From positions 1 to 64,000 of the forward strand of contig JANQPD010000085.1 in NCBI GenBank assembly GCA_028285465.1: a DNA stretch of 64,000 bases. The letters run 5' to 3'. The notes beneath the pieces were generated by a model. That model did not search any database. It was not told where the DNA came from and saw only the letters and a list, made by a program, of their open reading frames with translations. Both the position numbers and the translations under genes were made by a program. This document shows, one piece after another, positions 16,600-25,969 of this stretch (its first letter is position 1; each line of letters starts with the position of its first letter). The DNA is from Owenweeksia sp. (GTDB lineage Bacteria > Bacteroidota > Bacteroidia > Flavobacteriales > Schleiferiaceae).

Positions 16600-18003
16600 T
16601 TAACATCCACCTTGTGGGTTCAACTCAAAAAGACTGGTGCGGGAAGTTGCGGGAAACTGAATGATCATGCCCGGACAGTTCCAGTCATCTCCTCTTATTT
16701 CAATCGCTTCTCCTTCTATGGCACCTCTGCGTTTCAATTGCTGGATACGATCACCTTCCCCTAGCATTTCAATGCGTCTTTCATAGCGAGCCGCTTCAAC
16801 AATAGCTGAAGCCGTGGCTGAAGCACCCAGGTTACGGTCACTGGATCCATAAGCACGCTCCCGTATGTCGTTCACATCCTGAATAGCGGTCGCCAGGTCT
16901 GTTCCACTTAAAGCAAGCGCTTCAGCTCTTAAAAGCTTTAAGTCAGTGAGATGAAGAATAGCCACATCAAAAACCTGTTGGTTAAATTTACGAATCGCTA
17001 TAATTTCTTCCGGTGTACCGGGGTTTAGCACCTCCAAGAACTGACGTACACGGGCATCATTCGTATCCGATGCATAGGCATCATAAAGTTCTCTGGTCGC
17101 TCTAAACTCAGGGTTAGGCGAATTATTGATCCCATAATTTGCGGTAAAGTCTCCGTTGCGTAAATCATTGGTTGGCGAGTAGCTGCGCGTTCTAAAAATC
17201 ACCTCCGGACTCACGATTGTATCCGGCAAAAAACGATCTACGCTCGTGCCTAAACTATAGGTACCGGTGTTGATCACCGCTGCAGCATATTGGGCTGCTT
17301 GCGTATAGTCACCTTGCTGAAAATAAAGCTTCGCGAGGTAAGCGTTTACCGCATCTATCGAAGCATAGTAACCTGAGTTAGCAGGCAGGGCCTGACTATT
17401 TAATACATCCAATAAGTCCTGCTCAATTTGAGCATAGGTTTCTGCTACAGAGATTCTTGGCAATACCTCCACCTCCACAGAGGTTTTGTATACAATGCCT
17501 GCATGGGTATTCGTAGGTGTAAAACCATAAGGTTGTGCCCAAAGCTTTACCACCTCCCAATGGCTAATGGCTCTCAAGAATTTAACTTCATCCAGAATGC
17601 GTGCCTTTTCGGTGGCATCAAAGTCAAAGTTTTCTACAAAATTCAAAATCTGATTGGCTCTAAATACCGTGATATAAGGTTCTCCATAGATAACTTCAAT
17701 AGCACCGTTGAAAATGGAAACATTGTGGTTATACACCTGACCATAATCACCCGACTCGGTTTGCATCTCCAGGTTATCACTAAGCAATTCACCAAGGTTT
17801 TGCACCCGGCCATTATAGAAGTTTGCGTTTACATCATAACAAGATTGTAAAACACGCAATACATCGTTTTTAGACTTAATCGCTTCCTCCTCTGTAAGCT
17901 CCGTACCCTGAAGGTCGGTGTCCAAAAGATCGTTACAAGCACTCAGAACCACGAATGACATTCCGAGAATAAAACTGAATTTTAATAAGGTAATCTTTCT
18001 CAT
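16600..18003 (-). CDS. susD: SusD/RagB-family glycan-binding lipoprotein
   Basis: 467 residues. The signal peptide MRKITLLKFSFILGMSFVVLSAC carries the lipobox cysteine C23, followed by NDLLDTDLQG. The TPR-rich SusD fold is shown by EVKFLRAISHWEVVKLWAQPYGF, AYLAKLYFQQGDYTQAAQYAAAVINTG and the C-terminal LLRAEALALSG...DVNDIRERAYG and RYERRIEMLGEGDRIQQLKRR. It sits 12 bp after susC, as is usual. SusD acts as a surface lid on the SusC porin and binds the glycan; that is family knowledge. The amylases and maltose phosphorylase around it make starch-derived maltodextrin the likely ligand. Confidence 0.92.
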   Translation of the reverse strand: MRKITLLKFSFILGMSFVVLSACNDLLDTDLQGTELTEEEAIKSKNDVLRVLQSCYDVNANFYNGRVQNLGELLSDNLEMQTESGDYGQVYNHNVSIFNGAIEVIYGEPYITVFRANQILNFVENFDFDATEKARILDEVKFLRAISHWEVVKLWAQPYGFTPTNTHAGIVYKTSVEVEVLPRISVAETYAQIEQDLLDVLNSQALPANSGYYASIDAVNAYLAKLYFQQGDYTQAAQYAAAVINTGTYSLGTSVDRFLPDTIVSPEVIFRTRSYSPTNDLRNGDFTANYGINNSPNPEFRATRELYDAYASDTNDARVRQFLEVLNPGTPEEIIAIRKFNQQVFDVAILHLTDLKLLRAEALALSGTDLATAIQDVNDIRERAYGSSDRNLGASATASAIVEAARYERRIEMLGEGDRIQQLKRRGAIEGEAIEIRGDDWNCPGMIIQFPATSRTSLFELNPQGGC

Positions 18004-18015
18004 GATAATCGTGAA

Positions 18016-21000
18016 TTAAAAGCTGGCGTTAAGTCTAACCGAATAGGTTTGCTCCTGTGGTGGTGTTAGATAGGTGGTATTCACACTCATGTTGCGGTCG
18101 GTGATATCCGCAAAATCACGAGCCACTTCAGGATCAAGCCCGGTAAATCTCGTGAAGGTTAAGATGTTTGTTCCAATAAGGGAAACGCTTAGGTTTTGTA
18201 GGCCTAACTTCTCCGCCGCTTGACGCGTGAAGTTATAGGTGAAAGTCACGTTTCGCAAACGTAGATAGCTTGCATCTTGTACCCAAAGGTTTGTGTTCCA
18301 AAAATCTTCTTCCAAGCCGGGAAGGGTGGATCTGTCTAGAGTTAAGCGCGGTAAACGCGCTACGTCACCGGGCTGTTGCCAACGATCAAAAACCTGATCG
18401 GTGTAGTTCCAGTAATTACCAAAAGCAGCCCAGGAAGTCTGTTGGTATTTGCCAGAATGATCATACACATCGACACCAATGCTGTAGACAAAGAGCGTGC
18501 TCAGTGTAAAGCGCTTATACGTAAAGGTGTTATTAAAGCCACCAATCGCATCTGGAATACCCTTACCCACCGGTACACGTAAATCTTGTGAGTAAGTTTT
18601 GGTTGTTCCACCCTCAGGTGTTGCATAAATGGGTAAGCCATCGTCCGGATCAATTTCTACCACAGGCACCATATAAAAAGTTCCTACCGATTGACCTGCT
18701 ACCACCCGTGTATCATTGGTGCCACCGGCTACCGCATCTTCTGAATAACCACCCAGACTGGTAATACGGTTGCGGTTAAAGGCGATGTTAAAATCCGTAC
18801 GCCAGCTAAAGTTACTGGTGGAGACGTTATTGCTAGACAATCTAATCTCTGTACCATAGTTCAGCACGCCCCCTACGTTATCATAGTATTCCTCAAAACC
18901 ATTGATCCGCGGAAGTTCAACTGTCATTAACACATCCTGGGTATTTTTACGGTAATAAGCAATCTCACCTGTAATGCGGTCCTCAAACAGTCCAAACTCT
19001 AAACCGATATCGAATACTTCGGTAGTTTCCCACTTCAGGTTAGGGTTGGGTGCGTTTACCGGATAGGTAATCGGTTGGCCATCATAGTTACCGGCGGCCT
19101 GATAACGTGCAAAAAACTCGTTGGCTGAAAGGTTGGCGTTACCAATGTAACCGATACTTGATTTCAGTTTTAAATAGTTGATGTAACGATTGGTATTTAG
19201 GAAATTCTCTTCTGATAATATCCAACCTGCTGAAACGGATGGAAAAAAGCCGTAACGATTGTTTGGTCCAAAACGTGAACTGCCATCGGTACGCAATACG
19301 GCCTGAGCCAGGTACTTTCCTTTATAGCTATAGTTAACCCGTGCAAACAAACTCGCGAACTTGGAATGCGATTCAGGAATAATGCTATCAAATTCTGTTA
19401 AGTCCCGTAAATTCTCATCTTCATAAAAAGGAGCCGTGGTATTAAACACTTCGTTGGTAAGCGTAATGGAGGAATCGGCATTTAATTGAGCAATTTGACG
19501 GCCAAAGCTTCGTGTCTCTTGATACTCTGCCCCCAGCAAGAACTTCCAGTTACTATGATCACTGGCATCCCAATCATAGGTGGTGGTTAAGAACGTATTG
19601 AAGTTTCTCGAAGTACGAGGCCATCTTTTGCTAACACCGGTTCCCAAAACATCATCAGGACCAATGTAGGTCCCCAGTCCGGCAGGCTCAAAAAGATCCT
19701 CTACAAAATTGCTGTAGTCTAAACTTGTACTGGATGAAATGGTCAGATTCTTAATGGGGGTATAGTTTAAGCGCAGATTATTAATGGATCGTATCTCCGT
19801 ATTACGCCACTGCTTTTGCTCTCTAAACCCTAATGGGTTATTGCTTGAACCGCCCAAGAACCAGTAATCCCCTTCTCTAAACTGAAGGACTGTATCGTTT
19901 TGAAATACATCTTCATCATGATACCTTGGGTAGATCGGAAGGGCTGTACCCATGGCGGCACCTAAACCACCACTTGGGCCATTGTCGATACGATAGTAAA
20001 CGCCACGTGTTAAACCCGTGCTTACACTGGCATTAAACTTATCGCTAAACTTATAATCCCCGTTAAAGCGGCCACTTAAACGATCATATTGATCACCTAT
20101 CAAATAGCTTTGGTTGGCATCATAAGAGATTCCGGCATAAAAATTATACTTATCGCCACTCTTCTCAGCGCTGAAATCATAGAACTGCTTGTAACCTGTG
20201 CGCAGCACATCATCCAACCAATTGGTATTGTTTTGTTGTGCCTCTTCCCAACTCAAACCACCTGGTAAACCCGTTGGCACGCCAACGTTGCCATCGTTGA
20301 TCCAAGCCTCTTCATACAGCTGTAACCACTCTTGTGAGTTAAGCGGTTCCGGACGTTTAGTAGGCATGGATATACCCTGAGTGGTAGAGAAATTAAAACG
20401 CAGCTTTTTAGAGCTACCTCTTTTGGTGGTAATTAAAATTACACCATTGGCTCCGCGAGAACCGTAAATAGCAGTTGCCGAAGCGTCTTTTAAGATTTCA
20501 ACAGATTCAATATCATCCGGGTTTAGGAAAGCCAAAGGGTTTTGGTTCATACCGCCCGCATCTGCATTTCGGATGCTTCGCCCGGCAAAGTAGTCTTGGT
20601 TTAACTGTACTCCATCCACAATATAAAGTGGATCACCACCGGCACCAATACTAGAAATACCACGAACACGAACTACGGATGCACTACCGGCCATACCACC
20701 ACCGGTAGTAATTTGAACACCAGCCGCTTTACCTTGTATAGCCGCCTCAAAACTGGGCGCTGGCATATCATTTAGTTCAGCTCCTGAAAGGCTTACAATA
20801 CTTCCGGTAACCTCCCTCCTGCGCTGTACGCCATAACCAACTACTACCACCTCATCCAACTCATTATCGCTTTCGGCCATGGTTATACTAATTTGTTTGG
20901 TACCTGATTCCGGAACTTCCACACCAACTTCTTGCGTCTCAAATCCAATAAACGTAAAAACCAATACGGCCGGGCCCGGTTTTAATCCGGTAATTGAAAA

Positions 21001-21180
21001 GTTCCCTGCAGCATCCGTAACAGTACCTATGCCATTTAAACCTTTAACTGTAACGTTAGCTCCAGGCAAGCTTAGTCCGGCAGGATCTTGAACCGTTCCA
21101 CGAACTTCCTGCGCTTTTGCAGCGATGATAGAAAAAAGGGCTAAAAGGAATGAAAGTGATCGAATAATTGTTTTCCCCAT
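18016..21180 (-). CDS. susC: SusC/RagA-family TonB-linked outer-membrane transporter
   Basis: 1,054 residues. Signal peptide MGKTIIRSLSFLLALFSIIAAKAQ, then a carboxypeptidase-regulatory-like domain (EVRGTVQDPAGLSLPGANVTVKG...GFETQEVGVEVPESG), a TonB-box-like DEVVVVGYGVQ, and a plug domain (SGAELNDMP...GVQITTGGG, DPLYIVDGVQL, VEILKDASATAIYGSRGANGVILITTKRG). A large beta barrel follows, ending in aromatic TYSVRLNASF. It imports maltooligosaccharides across the outer membrane, powered by TonB, with SusD. It has its own promoter (TACATTTG at 21210) and a palindromic operator at 21234, and heads the four-gene operon down to 15252. Confidence 0.94.
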   Translation of the reverse strand: MGKTIIRSLSFLLALFSIIAAKAQEVRGTVQDPAGLSLPGANVTVKGLNGIGTVTDAAGNFSITGLKPGPAVLVFTFIGFETQEVGVEVPESGTKQISITMAESDNELDEVVVVGYGVQRRREVTGSIVSLSGAELNDMPAPSFEAAIQGKAAGVQITTGGGMAGSASVVRVRGISSIGAGGDPLYIVDGVQLNQDYFAGRSIRNADAGGMNQNPLAFLNPDDIESVEILKDASATAIYGSRGANGVILITTKRGSSKKLRFNFSTTQGISMPTKRPEPLNSQEWLQLYEEAWINDGNVGVPTGLPGGLSWEEAQQNNTNWLDDVLRTGYKQFYDFSAEKSGDKYNFYAGISYDANQSYLIGDQYDRLSGRFNGDYKFSDKFNASVSTGLTRGVYYRIDNGPSGGLGAAMGTALPIYPRYHDEDVFQNDTVLQFREGDYWFLGGSSNNPLGFREQKQWRNTEIRSINNLRLNYTPIKNLTISSSTSLDYSNFVEDLFEPAGLGTYIGPDDVLGTGVSKRWPRTSRNFNTFLTTTYDWDASDHSNWKFLLGAEYQETRSFGRQIAQLNADSSITLTNEVFNTTAPFYEDENLRDLTEFDSIIPESHSKFASLFARVNYSYKGKYLAQAVLRTDGSSRFGPNNRYGFFPSVSAGWILSEENFLNTNRYINYLKLKSSIGYIGNANLSANEFFARYQAAGNYDGQPITYPVNAPNPNLKWETTEVFDIGLEFGLFEDRITGEIAYYRKNTQDVLMTVELPRINGFEEYYDNVGGVLNYGTEIRLSSNNVSTSNFSWRTDFNIAFNRNRITSLGGYSEDAVAGGTNDTRVVAGQSVGTFYMVPVVEIDPDDGLPIYATPEGGTTKTYSQDLRVPVGKGIPDAIGGFNNTFTYKRFTLSTLFVYSIGVDVYDHSGKYQQTSWAAFGNYWNYTDQVFDRWQQPGDVARLPRLTLDRSTLPGLEEDFWNTNLWVQDASYLRLRNVTFTYNFTRQAAEKLGLQNLSVSLIGTNILTFTRFTGLDPEVARDFADITDRNMSVNTTYLTPPQEQTYSVRLNASF

Positions 21181-21209
21181 ATTACGTCACAGTTAAGTTT
21201 ATTTTTTTT

Positions 21210-21217
21210 CAAATGTA
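21210..21217 (-). promoter_or_regulatory. Bacteroidota -7 element TACATTTG for susC
   Basis: An exact TAnnTTTG on the minus strand, 30 bp upstream of the susC start codon. No TTTG lies at the -33 spacing; that position is taken by the palindromic operator at 21234-21252. Confidence 0.75.
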
Positions 21218-21233
21218 AACGAATTTTTGGAGT

Positions 21234-21252
21234 AAGTGTAAAAAGTACACTT
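21234..21252. promoter_or_regulatory. Palindromic operator AAGTGTA-N5-TACACTT upstream of susC
   Basis: AAGTGTAaaaagTACACTT, with perfect 7-bp arms. Its centre is about 30 bp upstream of the middle of the susC -7 element, so it covers the place of the -33 box. It is one of six copies of the same motif, all in the maltodextrin locus. The proposed binder is the Nudix-winged-helix protein at 24150-24848. Confidence 0.8.
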
Positions 21253-21296
21253 AAAAATGCAGGGCTAATTATTTGATTGTAAGCAATTTCTCACTT

Positions 21297-24143
21297 TTAC
21301 AGTATGATAATACTTCCTGAAACGCGTTTCGTGCGGGTAATTACCCGATAATAAAATAGGCCTGAATCAATAGAGTACCTTTGTTTTAAGTTACCTAAGT
21401 CCAATAGATTTAATCCGGCCGATAGATTCCTAAATGTTTCGGAATACACGTGCTTCCCCTGTGGATTAAACATATCAATGCGCATATCCGTATCACGATC
21501 CAGTTTAACAAAAGCTCTTAGGCTGCCACTATTCGGGTTTGGAAACATTCGAATTAAAGCGCCATCCGTGGTACTGTCCAACGGAATACTCGGTACCGGA
21601 ATAAAAACGCTGTCCTCTTCTTCAATTTCTGTTTTGAAGTCCGTAAGTAATATATATTGGCCTGCTCCGAGATTGGTAGCAAAACTGGTTTGCTCCAAAA
21701 ACAAACTATCCCCGGTAAAGTAGTTATACCAACTCCCTGCACGAGGCAAATCGATAGTTACGCTTCGCTCGCTTATACCAAAGTTACCGGCAGCAACCAG
21801 GTTGCTATCACCCCCATATAAATGCACCGTTTTAGTGACGGTTCCCAGGGACAGGCTTAAGCTATCCGTTTGCATTAACTTTGGAAAGTCTTTTCTCAAA
21901 CGCATAAGTCTACCATACACCTGATTCAGTTTCGTTCTTGCAGGATTATTGTAATAGTCCCAACGTACGGGTTTGTTGCCCGTTCTACACGATGGATCAA
22001 CGGTGCCATTGGTGCACCAGTTGATCGAGTAATCATAGCCCATTTCACCAAATTGCCAAAGCATTTTCGGGCCTGGAATCGTAAAGAAAAAGACGGCAGC
22101 CTGAGCGGCACGGTCCAAAGCAGTGTCCAATTCCCGCGTACTATAATCAGCTGAAGTGTTCCCAAAATTTACGTTTCTGTAGATCAAGCGTTCCTCATCA
22201 TGGCTTTCCATAAAACCTACTAAAGCCGGACGGTCGAAGTTGCGGTTCTCATGATACACTGAACTGAAATTGGATTGATAGGCCATGGTAGCTTCATTGT
22301 ATTGGTGGTTTTCATTCCCCCACAATAAAAAGCCATCCTCAGCCAAGGCACGTTCTTCAGGGTTATCCGCAAAATGCTCCAGGATCATAATCACATTAGG
22401 ATCAACTTGCTCCACATCAGCCTTGATGCGGTTTAATATGTCCACACGTGATTGATCATACTGATTCCAAAGACCAATATTACCCAAGGTATTGCGCTGA
22501 GTAAAACCTTTAGAAAGGTCCACACGATAACCATCCACCTTGTATTCTTCTAACCAGTGCTGAAAAACTCTACGCGTATGATAAATGGTTGCGGGCGCCT
22601 CATGATTGAAGTCATAACCTACGTTAAAGTCATGGCGTGCGGTAGTATTAAAATAAGGGCTGCTAGCGGTGGGTGCACCATTTTCAAAATACATCCGCAC
22701 CAGTGGGCTCTGACCAAAAGCGTGGTTAAGGGCAATATCCAGCAAAACGGCAATACCGTGTTTATGACAGGAATCCACTAAGGCTTTAAAATCGTTTTTG
22801 GTACCGTAGTATTTGTCGGGTGCCATAAAAAACATAGGATTATAGCCCCAGCTTTCATTTCCTTCAAATTCCATAATGGGCATTAGCTCAATGGCGTTAA
22901 TGCCCAGGCTGTCAAAATAGGGTAAGCGATCAATGACCGACTGATACGTTCTGTGTGTATCAAAATCACGGATCAAAAGCTCGTAGATCAACAACTCTTC
23001 AGGCGCAACTCTTGTGTAGTTATAGGTAGTATCCCAAGCATATTCCTCTTCATTAATCTTAAAAGCCGTTACCGGGAAATCTGTTTTGCCCGTCGGGTAT
23101 TCAATTAGGTTGGGATAACTAGCGCTGGGTATCCATTGATCATTCCAGGGATCCAATATCTTTTCACTGTATGGATCACCAATGCGTATGCCTTCAGAGC
23201 CTACATAATATTGTAAGCGATATTCGGTATTCGGGTCAAGGTTATTGACTTCCAACCAGAAGAATTCACCATCAGGTGTTTGATTCATATCATAGGCAGG
23301 GTCCAGCTCCCAATGGTTAAAGTCTCCAATCATGTAAACCAAATCTTTTCCAGGAGCACGCAATTTGAAAAACAAGGTGTTTTGGTCAATAATGGTAATT
23401 CCCTCCTCAGCTCCGCGAGGGTCAGCTGCCACATTAGTAGCCGCCCGAGCCAGATAAGGCAGTGTGTCGTATAAGGTGGTTGCGCCCTGTGTGGCCTCTA
23501 ATCGTATATTGAATTTACCTGCACCATAATTGCCCGTATATAATTTGTAATCAAGGGTTAACGCATTGATTTCCTGCTTAAGCAAAGTGTTTTCATGAAA
23601 AAGTGAAAGCTGTGCGTTTTGAGAAGCGCCAGCTGATATATAAATCGTATCGTTTAGGCCGTATATCCCCAGTGGACCCGATGGTTGATTGATGGCCGCC
23701 TGCAAACCTGCACTGTAGATAGGCATGTAAATATCGCCCCCGCTGGCGGTCTTTCCTTCTTTGGTGCCGTCAACATTGCGAAAAACCATAGCCAGCTGTT
23801 GCACGGTTTCATTAGCGGGTACGTTGTAAAAAGTAGGGAGGTGAAATTTGATCCGGTGCAGATTATTGCCCAGGGCCGTCATGCGTACCTTAGCGTCATC
23901 TGTACCCCAGTTGCCCTGTACGTATCTCCAGTCTGTAGGTGAGGTGCTTAAGTCTGTAATGAGGCCTGTATGGATGTACACCTGGCCTACCCCGCTTAAT
24001 CCGGCATTGCCTTGTGTGGCATCATAGGTCAGGGTAATGGTGTCGTTTTGCGTAGCAAATACCGGGTTAAGGCTTACCTGGCCTTGTATACCGGCCAGGC
24101 CGCTGAAAAAGAGAAACAAAAAGGCTAGGGGTTTACGCATCAT
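21297..24143 (-). CDS. T9SS-exported GH13 alpha-amylase with N-terminal binding domains
   Basis: 948 residues. Signal peptide MMRKPLAFLFLFFSGLAGIQG; then an E-set/SusE-like module (about 25-135), a second E-set region, and a CBM48-like domain (about 240-330, YMIGDFNHWELDP). The GH13 (beta/alpha)8 barrel follows with VLLDIALNHAFG (region I), DGYRVDLSKG (II, nucleophile Asp), MILEHFAD (III, acid Glu) and FMESHDEER (IV, His and Asp). It ends in a T9SS sorting domain (RMFPNPNSGSLRAFV). It should cleave alpha-1,4 glucans outside the cell and supply maltodextrins to SusCD. It lies 6 bp after the Nudix regulator gene, so the two are probably co-transcribed from the operator-controlled region at 24926. 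Either of two adjacent ATGs may start it. Confidence 0.92.
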   Translation of the reverse strand: MMRKPLAFLFLFFSGLAGIQGQVSLNPVFATQNDTITLTYDATQGNAGLSGVGQVYIHTGLITDLSTSPTDWRYVQGNWGTDDAKVRMTALGNNLHRIKFHLPTFYNVPANETVQQLAMVFRNVDGTKEGKTASGGDIYMPIYSAGLQAAINQPSGPLGIYGLNDTIYISAGASQNAQLSLFHENTLLKQEINALTLDYKLYTGNYGAGKFNIRLEATQGATTLYDTLPYLARAATNVAADPRGAEEGITIIDQNTLFFKLRAPGKDLVYMIGDFNHWELDPAYDMNQTPDGEFFWLEVNNLDPNTEYRLQYYVGSEGIRIGDPYSEKILDPWNDQWIPSASYPNLIEYPTGKTDFPVTAFKINEEEYAWDTTYNYTRVAPEELLIYELLIRDFDTHRTYQSVIDRLPYFDSLGINAIELMPIMEFEGNESWGYNPMFFMAPDKYYGTKNDFKALVDSCHKHGIAVLLDIALNHAFGQSPLVRMYFENGAPTASSPYFNTTARHDFNVGYDFNHEAPATIYHTRRVFQHWLEEYKVDGYRVDLSKGFTQRNTLGNIGLWNQYDQSRVDILNRIKADVEQVDPNVIMILEHFADNPEERALAEDGFLLWGNENHQYNEATMAYQSNFSSVYHENRNFDRPALVGFMESHDEERLIYRNVNFGNTSADYSTRELDTALDRAAQAAVFFFTIPGPKMLWQFGEMGYDYSINWCTNGTVDPSCRTGNKPVRWDYYNNPARTKLNQVYGRLMRLRKDFPKLMQTDSLSLSLGTVTKTVHLYGGDSNLVAAGNFGISERSVTIDLPRAGSWYNYFTGDSLFLEQTSFATNLGAGQYILLTDFKTEIEEEDSVFIPVPSIPLDSTTDGALIRMFPNPNSGSLRAFVKLDRDTDMRIDMFNPQGKHVYSETFRNLSAGLNLLDLGNLKQRYSIDSGLFYYRVITRTKRVSGSIIIL

Positions 24144-24149
24144 GGAGCA

Positions 24150-24848
24150 TTAAGAGTTTTCATCGTTATTGATCTCGTACAGCATAGCGGGCTTGTGCAG
24201 CACACCTTTCTGCTTTTGGTTGGTGGGTGTTACCAGGTTTTCTTTCAGGATCTTCTTCCGGAAATTGCGCTTGTCCAGTTTCTTGCCCAGTATAATCTCG
24301 TACAGGCGCTGGATCTGGCTCAGGGTAAATTTTTCGGGAAGCAGTTCAAAACCGGTTTTGTGTTGCTCAAAGCCTTCACGCAGTTGGGCAAAAGCGGTGG
24401 AAAAGATTTCATTGTGGTCAAAAGCCAGGGCGGGCACGGCCTCCACATCCTGCCAAAATACCCGATCGGCAAAAGAAGAAGCGGAAGCCTGGAATTCTTC
24501 CATTTTCACCAAAGCATAATAGGCGATGGTGATCACACGGGCCTGCGGTTGCTCCCGGTAGCTTTGCAGCCAGTCCAGGTCTTTGATGTCTTTTACCCTG
24601 TTGGGGTTGCCAAAGGCTTTGAACTGTTTCAGGTATATGCCCTGCAGCCCGGTAAGTTCAAGCAATACACGGGCAGCCGCATCATCGAGGCTTTCATCGT
24701 CAGAAATAAGATCTCCCGGCAAGGCAAGTTGTACCTTGTTCCGGTTTTGCATTTTCTGTTCAATAAGAAGGACGTTCAATTGTTCGTTATCAAAACCGAA
24801 AACAACACAATCAACAGATACGTTAGGGTTTAAATTTGATGCGCTCAT
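24150..24848 (-). CDS. Nudix-winged-helix transcriptional regulator (NrtR/AraR class), probable maltodextrin regulator
   Basis: 232 residues from the ATG at 24848 (MSASNLNPNVSVDCVVFGF). An in-frame codon at 24905 adds a poorly fitting 19-residue tail. Residues about 8-140 form a Nudix fold. Its Nudix box, G-x6-E-x7-RVLLELTGL, departs from G-x5-E-x7-REUxEExGU: the first E of REU is V and the second E of EE is L, so hydrolase activity is doubtful and a sensor role likely. The C-terminal part (FTLSQIQRLYEIILGKKLDKRNFRKKIL...) is the winged helix typical of this class. Known members regulate NAD or arabinose genes by binding palindromes; the role here is inferred from position among maltodextrin genes and six shared palindromes. 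It is divergent from pfkA, with one operator between them. Confidence 0.85.
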   Translation of the reverse strand: MSASNLNPNVSVDCVVFGFDNEQLNVLLIEQKMQNRNKVQLALPGDLISDDESLDDAAARVLLELTGLQGIYLKQFKAFGNPNRVKDIKDLDWLQSYREQPQARVITIAYYALVKMEEFQASASSFADRVFWQDVEAVPALAFDHNEIFSTAFAQLREGFEQHKTGFELLPEKFTLSQIQRLYEIILGKKLDKRNFRKKILKENLVTPTNQKQKGVLHKPAMLYEINNDENS

Positions 24849-24925
24849 GAGAATACCATTTAAAAAGGTTGAAAACGCAAAAGTCAACATTTTCTGTAAG
24901 GGCATAAAAATACAACATTTTTTAA

Positions 24926-24944
24926 AAGTGTATATTTTACACTA
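24926..24944. promoter_or_regulatory. Palindromic operator AAGTGTA-N5-TACACTA between regulator and pfkA
   Basis: AAGTGTAtatttTACACTA, with 6 of 7 arm bases symmetric. The right arm overlaps the first two bases of the pfkA -7 element. Binding there would block RNA polymerase, which suggests repression of pfkA-gapA and possible autoregulation of the regulator-amylase operon. Confidence 0.8.
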
Positions 24945-24950
24945 AGTTTG
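24943..24950 (+). promoter_or_regulatory. Bacteroidota -7 element TAAGTTTG for pfkA
   Basis: An exact TAnnTTTG, 23 bp upstream of the pfkA ATG. It shares two bases with the operator at 24926-24944. No good -33 TTTG was found. Confidence 0.7.
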
Positions 24951-24973
24951 CTAACCTGAATCTTAAATCAAAG

Positions 24974-25957
24974 ATGAACAAACCGATCAAGACCATTGGC
25001 GTGCTTACTTCCGGTGGAGATTCACCCGGCATGAATGCCGCCATAAGAGCCGTTATCCGGACATCTACATTTTACAACAAAAGGGTTTTTGGCATTTATG
25101 AAGGCTACCAGGGCATGATAGAAGGGCAGGTAAAAGAACTCAATGCCCGCTCGGTAAAAAACATCCTGAACCGGGGAGGGACCATTTTAAAGAGTAGCCG
25201 TAGCGAAGAGTTTCGCACCAAAGAAGGACGCAAAAAGGCTTTTGAACAACTGAAAAAACACGAAATAGATGCCCTGGTGCTCATAGGGGGAAACGGCACG
25301 TTTACCGGGGCACATCTTTTTTTTGAGGAATTTGGGGTACCTGTTTTAGGTGTGCCCGGCACCATTGATAATGACCTGTATGGAACGGATTACACCATAG
25401 GCTTTGATTCGGCCACCAACGTGGTGATAGCCTGTATCGATAAATTGAGGGATACGGCAGAATCACATAACCGCCTCTTCTTCATCGAAGTGATGGGGCG
25501 CGATTCGGGTTTTATTGCGTTGCGCGCTGCCCTGGCTTCCGGTGCCCTGGATGTGATCTTGCCCGAGGAAAGCACTCCGCTCGAAGATCTGTACAGGGAG
25601 TTGGAGCGGGGAACGGAGAATAAAAAAACCAACAAAATGGTAGTAGTAGCAGAAGGAAATCACCTGGGTAGTACCTTTGAGATTGCGGAAAAAGTAAGGC
25701 AAAAATACCCTGAACTTGAATCTAAAGTTACCATACTGGGACACCTGCAAAGAGGCGGTGCACCAAGCTGTTACGACCGTGTTTTGGCCAGCCAGCTTGG
25801 CGTAGCGGCCGTTGAGGGTTTGCTTAACGGAAAAACGGATGTAATGGCCGGGATGGTAAAGGGAGAAATAGCCTATACTTTTTTGCAAAAGGCGATCAGC
25901 AACAAAGCGGTGTTGGATACCGAACTGTTGCGGATCAGTAAAATCTTGTCTATTTAA
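24974..25957 (+). CDS. pfkA: 6-phosphofructokinase
   Basis: 327 residues, the normal length of bacterial ATP-PFK. It has TSGGDSPGMNAAIRA (ATP site), GIYEGYQGMIEG, GTIDNDLYGTDYTIGFDSA with the catalytic Asp near 132, FIEVMGRDSGFIAL and LGHLQRGGAPSCYDRVLA. The motif usually read as GGDGT/S is GGNGT here, with Asn at residue 107 in place of the Mg-contacting Asp. It phosphorylates fructose 6-phosphate in glycolysis. gapA follows after 12 bp. The start is the first ATG, downstream of a TAAGTTTG promoter overlapped by a maltodextrin-locus operator, so glycolysis is probably tied to sugar availability. Confidence 0.94.
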   Translation: MNKPIKTIGVLTSGGDSPGMNAAIRAVIRTSTFYNKRVFGIYEGYQGMIEGQVKELNARSVKNILNRGGTILKSSRSEEFRTKEGRKKAFEQLKKHEIDALVLIGGNGTFTGAHLFFEEFGVPVLGVPGTIDNDLYGTDYTIGFDSATNVVIACIDKLRDTAESHNRLFFIEVMGRDSGFIALRAALASGALDVILPEESTPLEDLYRELERGTENKKTNKMVVVAEGNHLGSTFEIAEKVRQKYPELESKVTILGHLQRGGAPSCYDRVLASQLGVAAVEGLLNGKTDVMAGMVKGEIAYTFLQKAISNKAVLDTELLRISKILSI

Positions 25958-25969
25958 AAAACTAAAAAC

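Noticed and set aside
23967-23980. TGTA-N6-TACA in the large amylase gene
   Set aside because: Wrong spacer length, no extended arms and position deep inside coding sequence. Such short matches are expected by chance.
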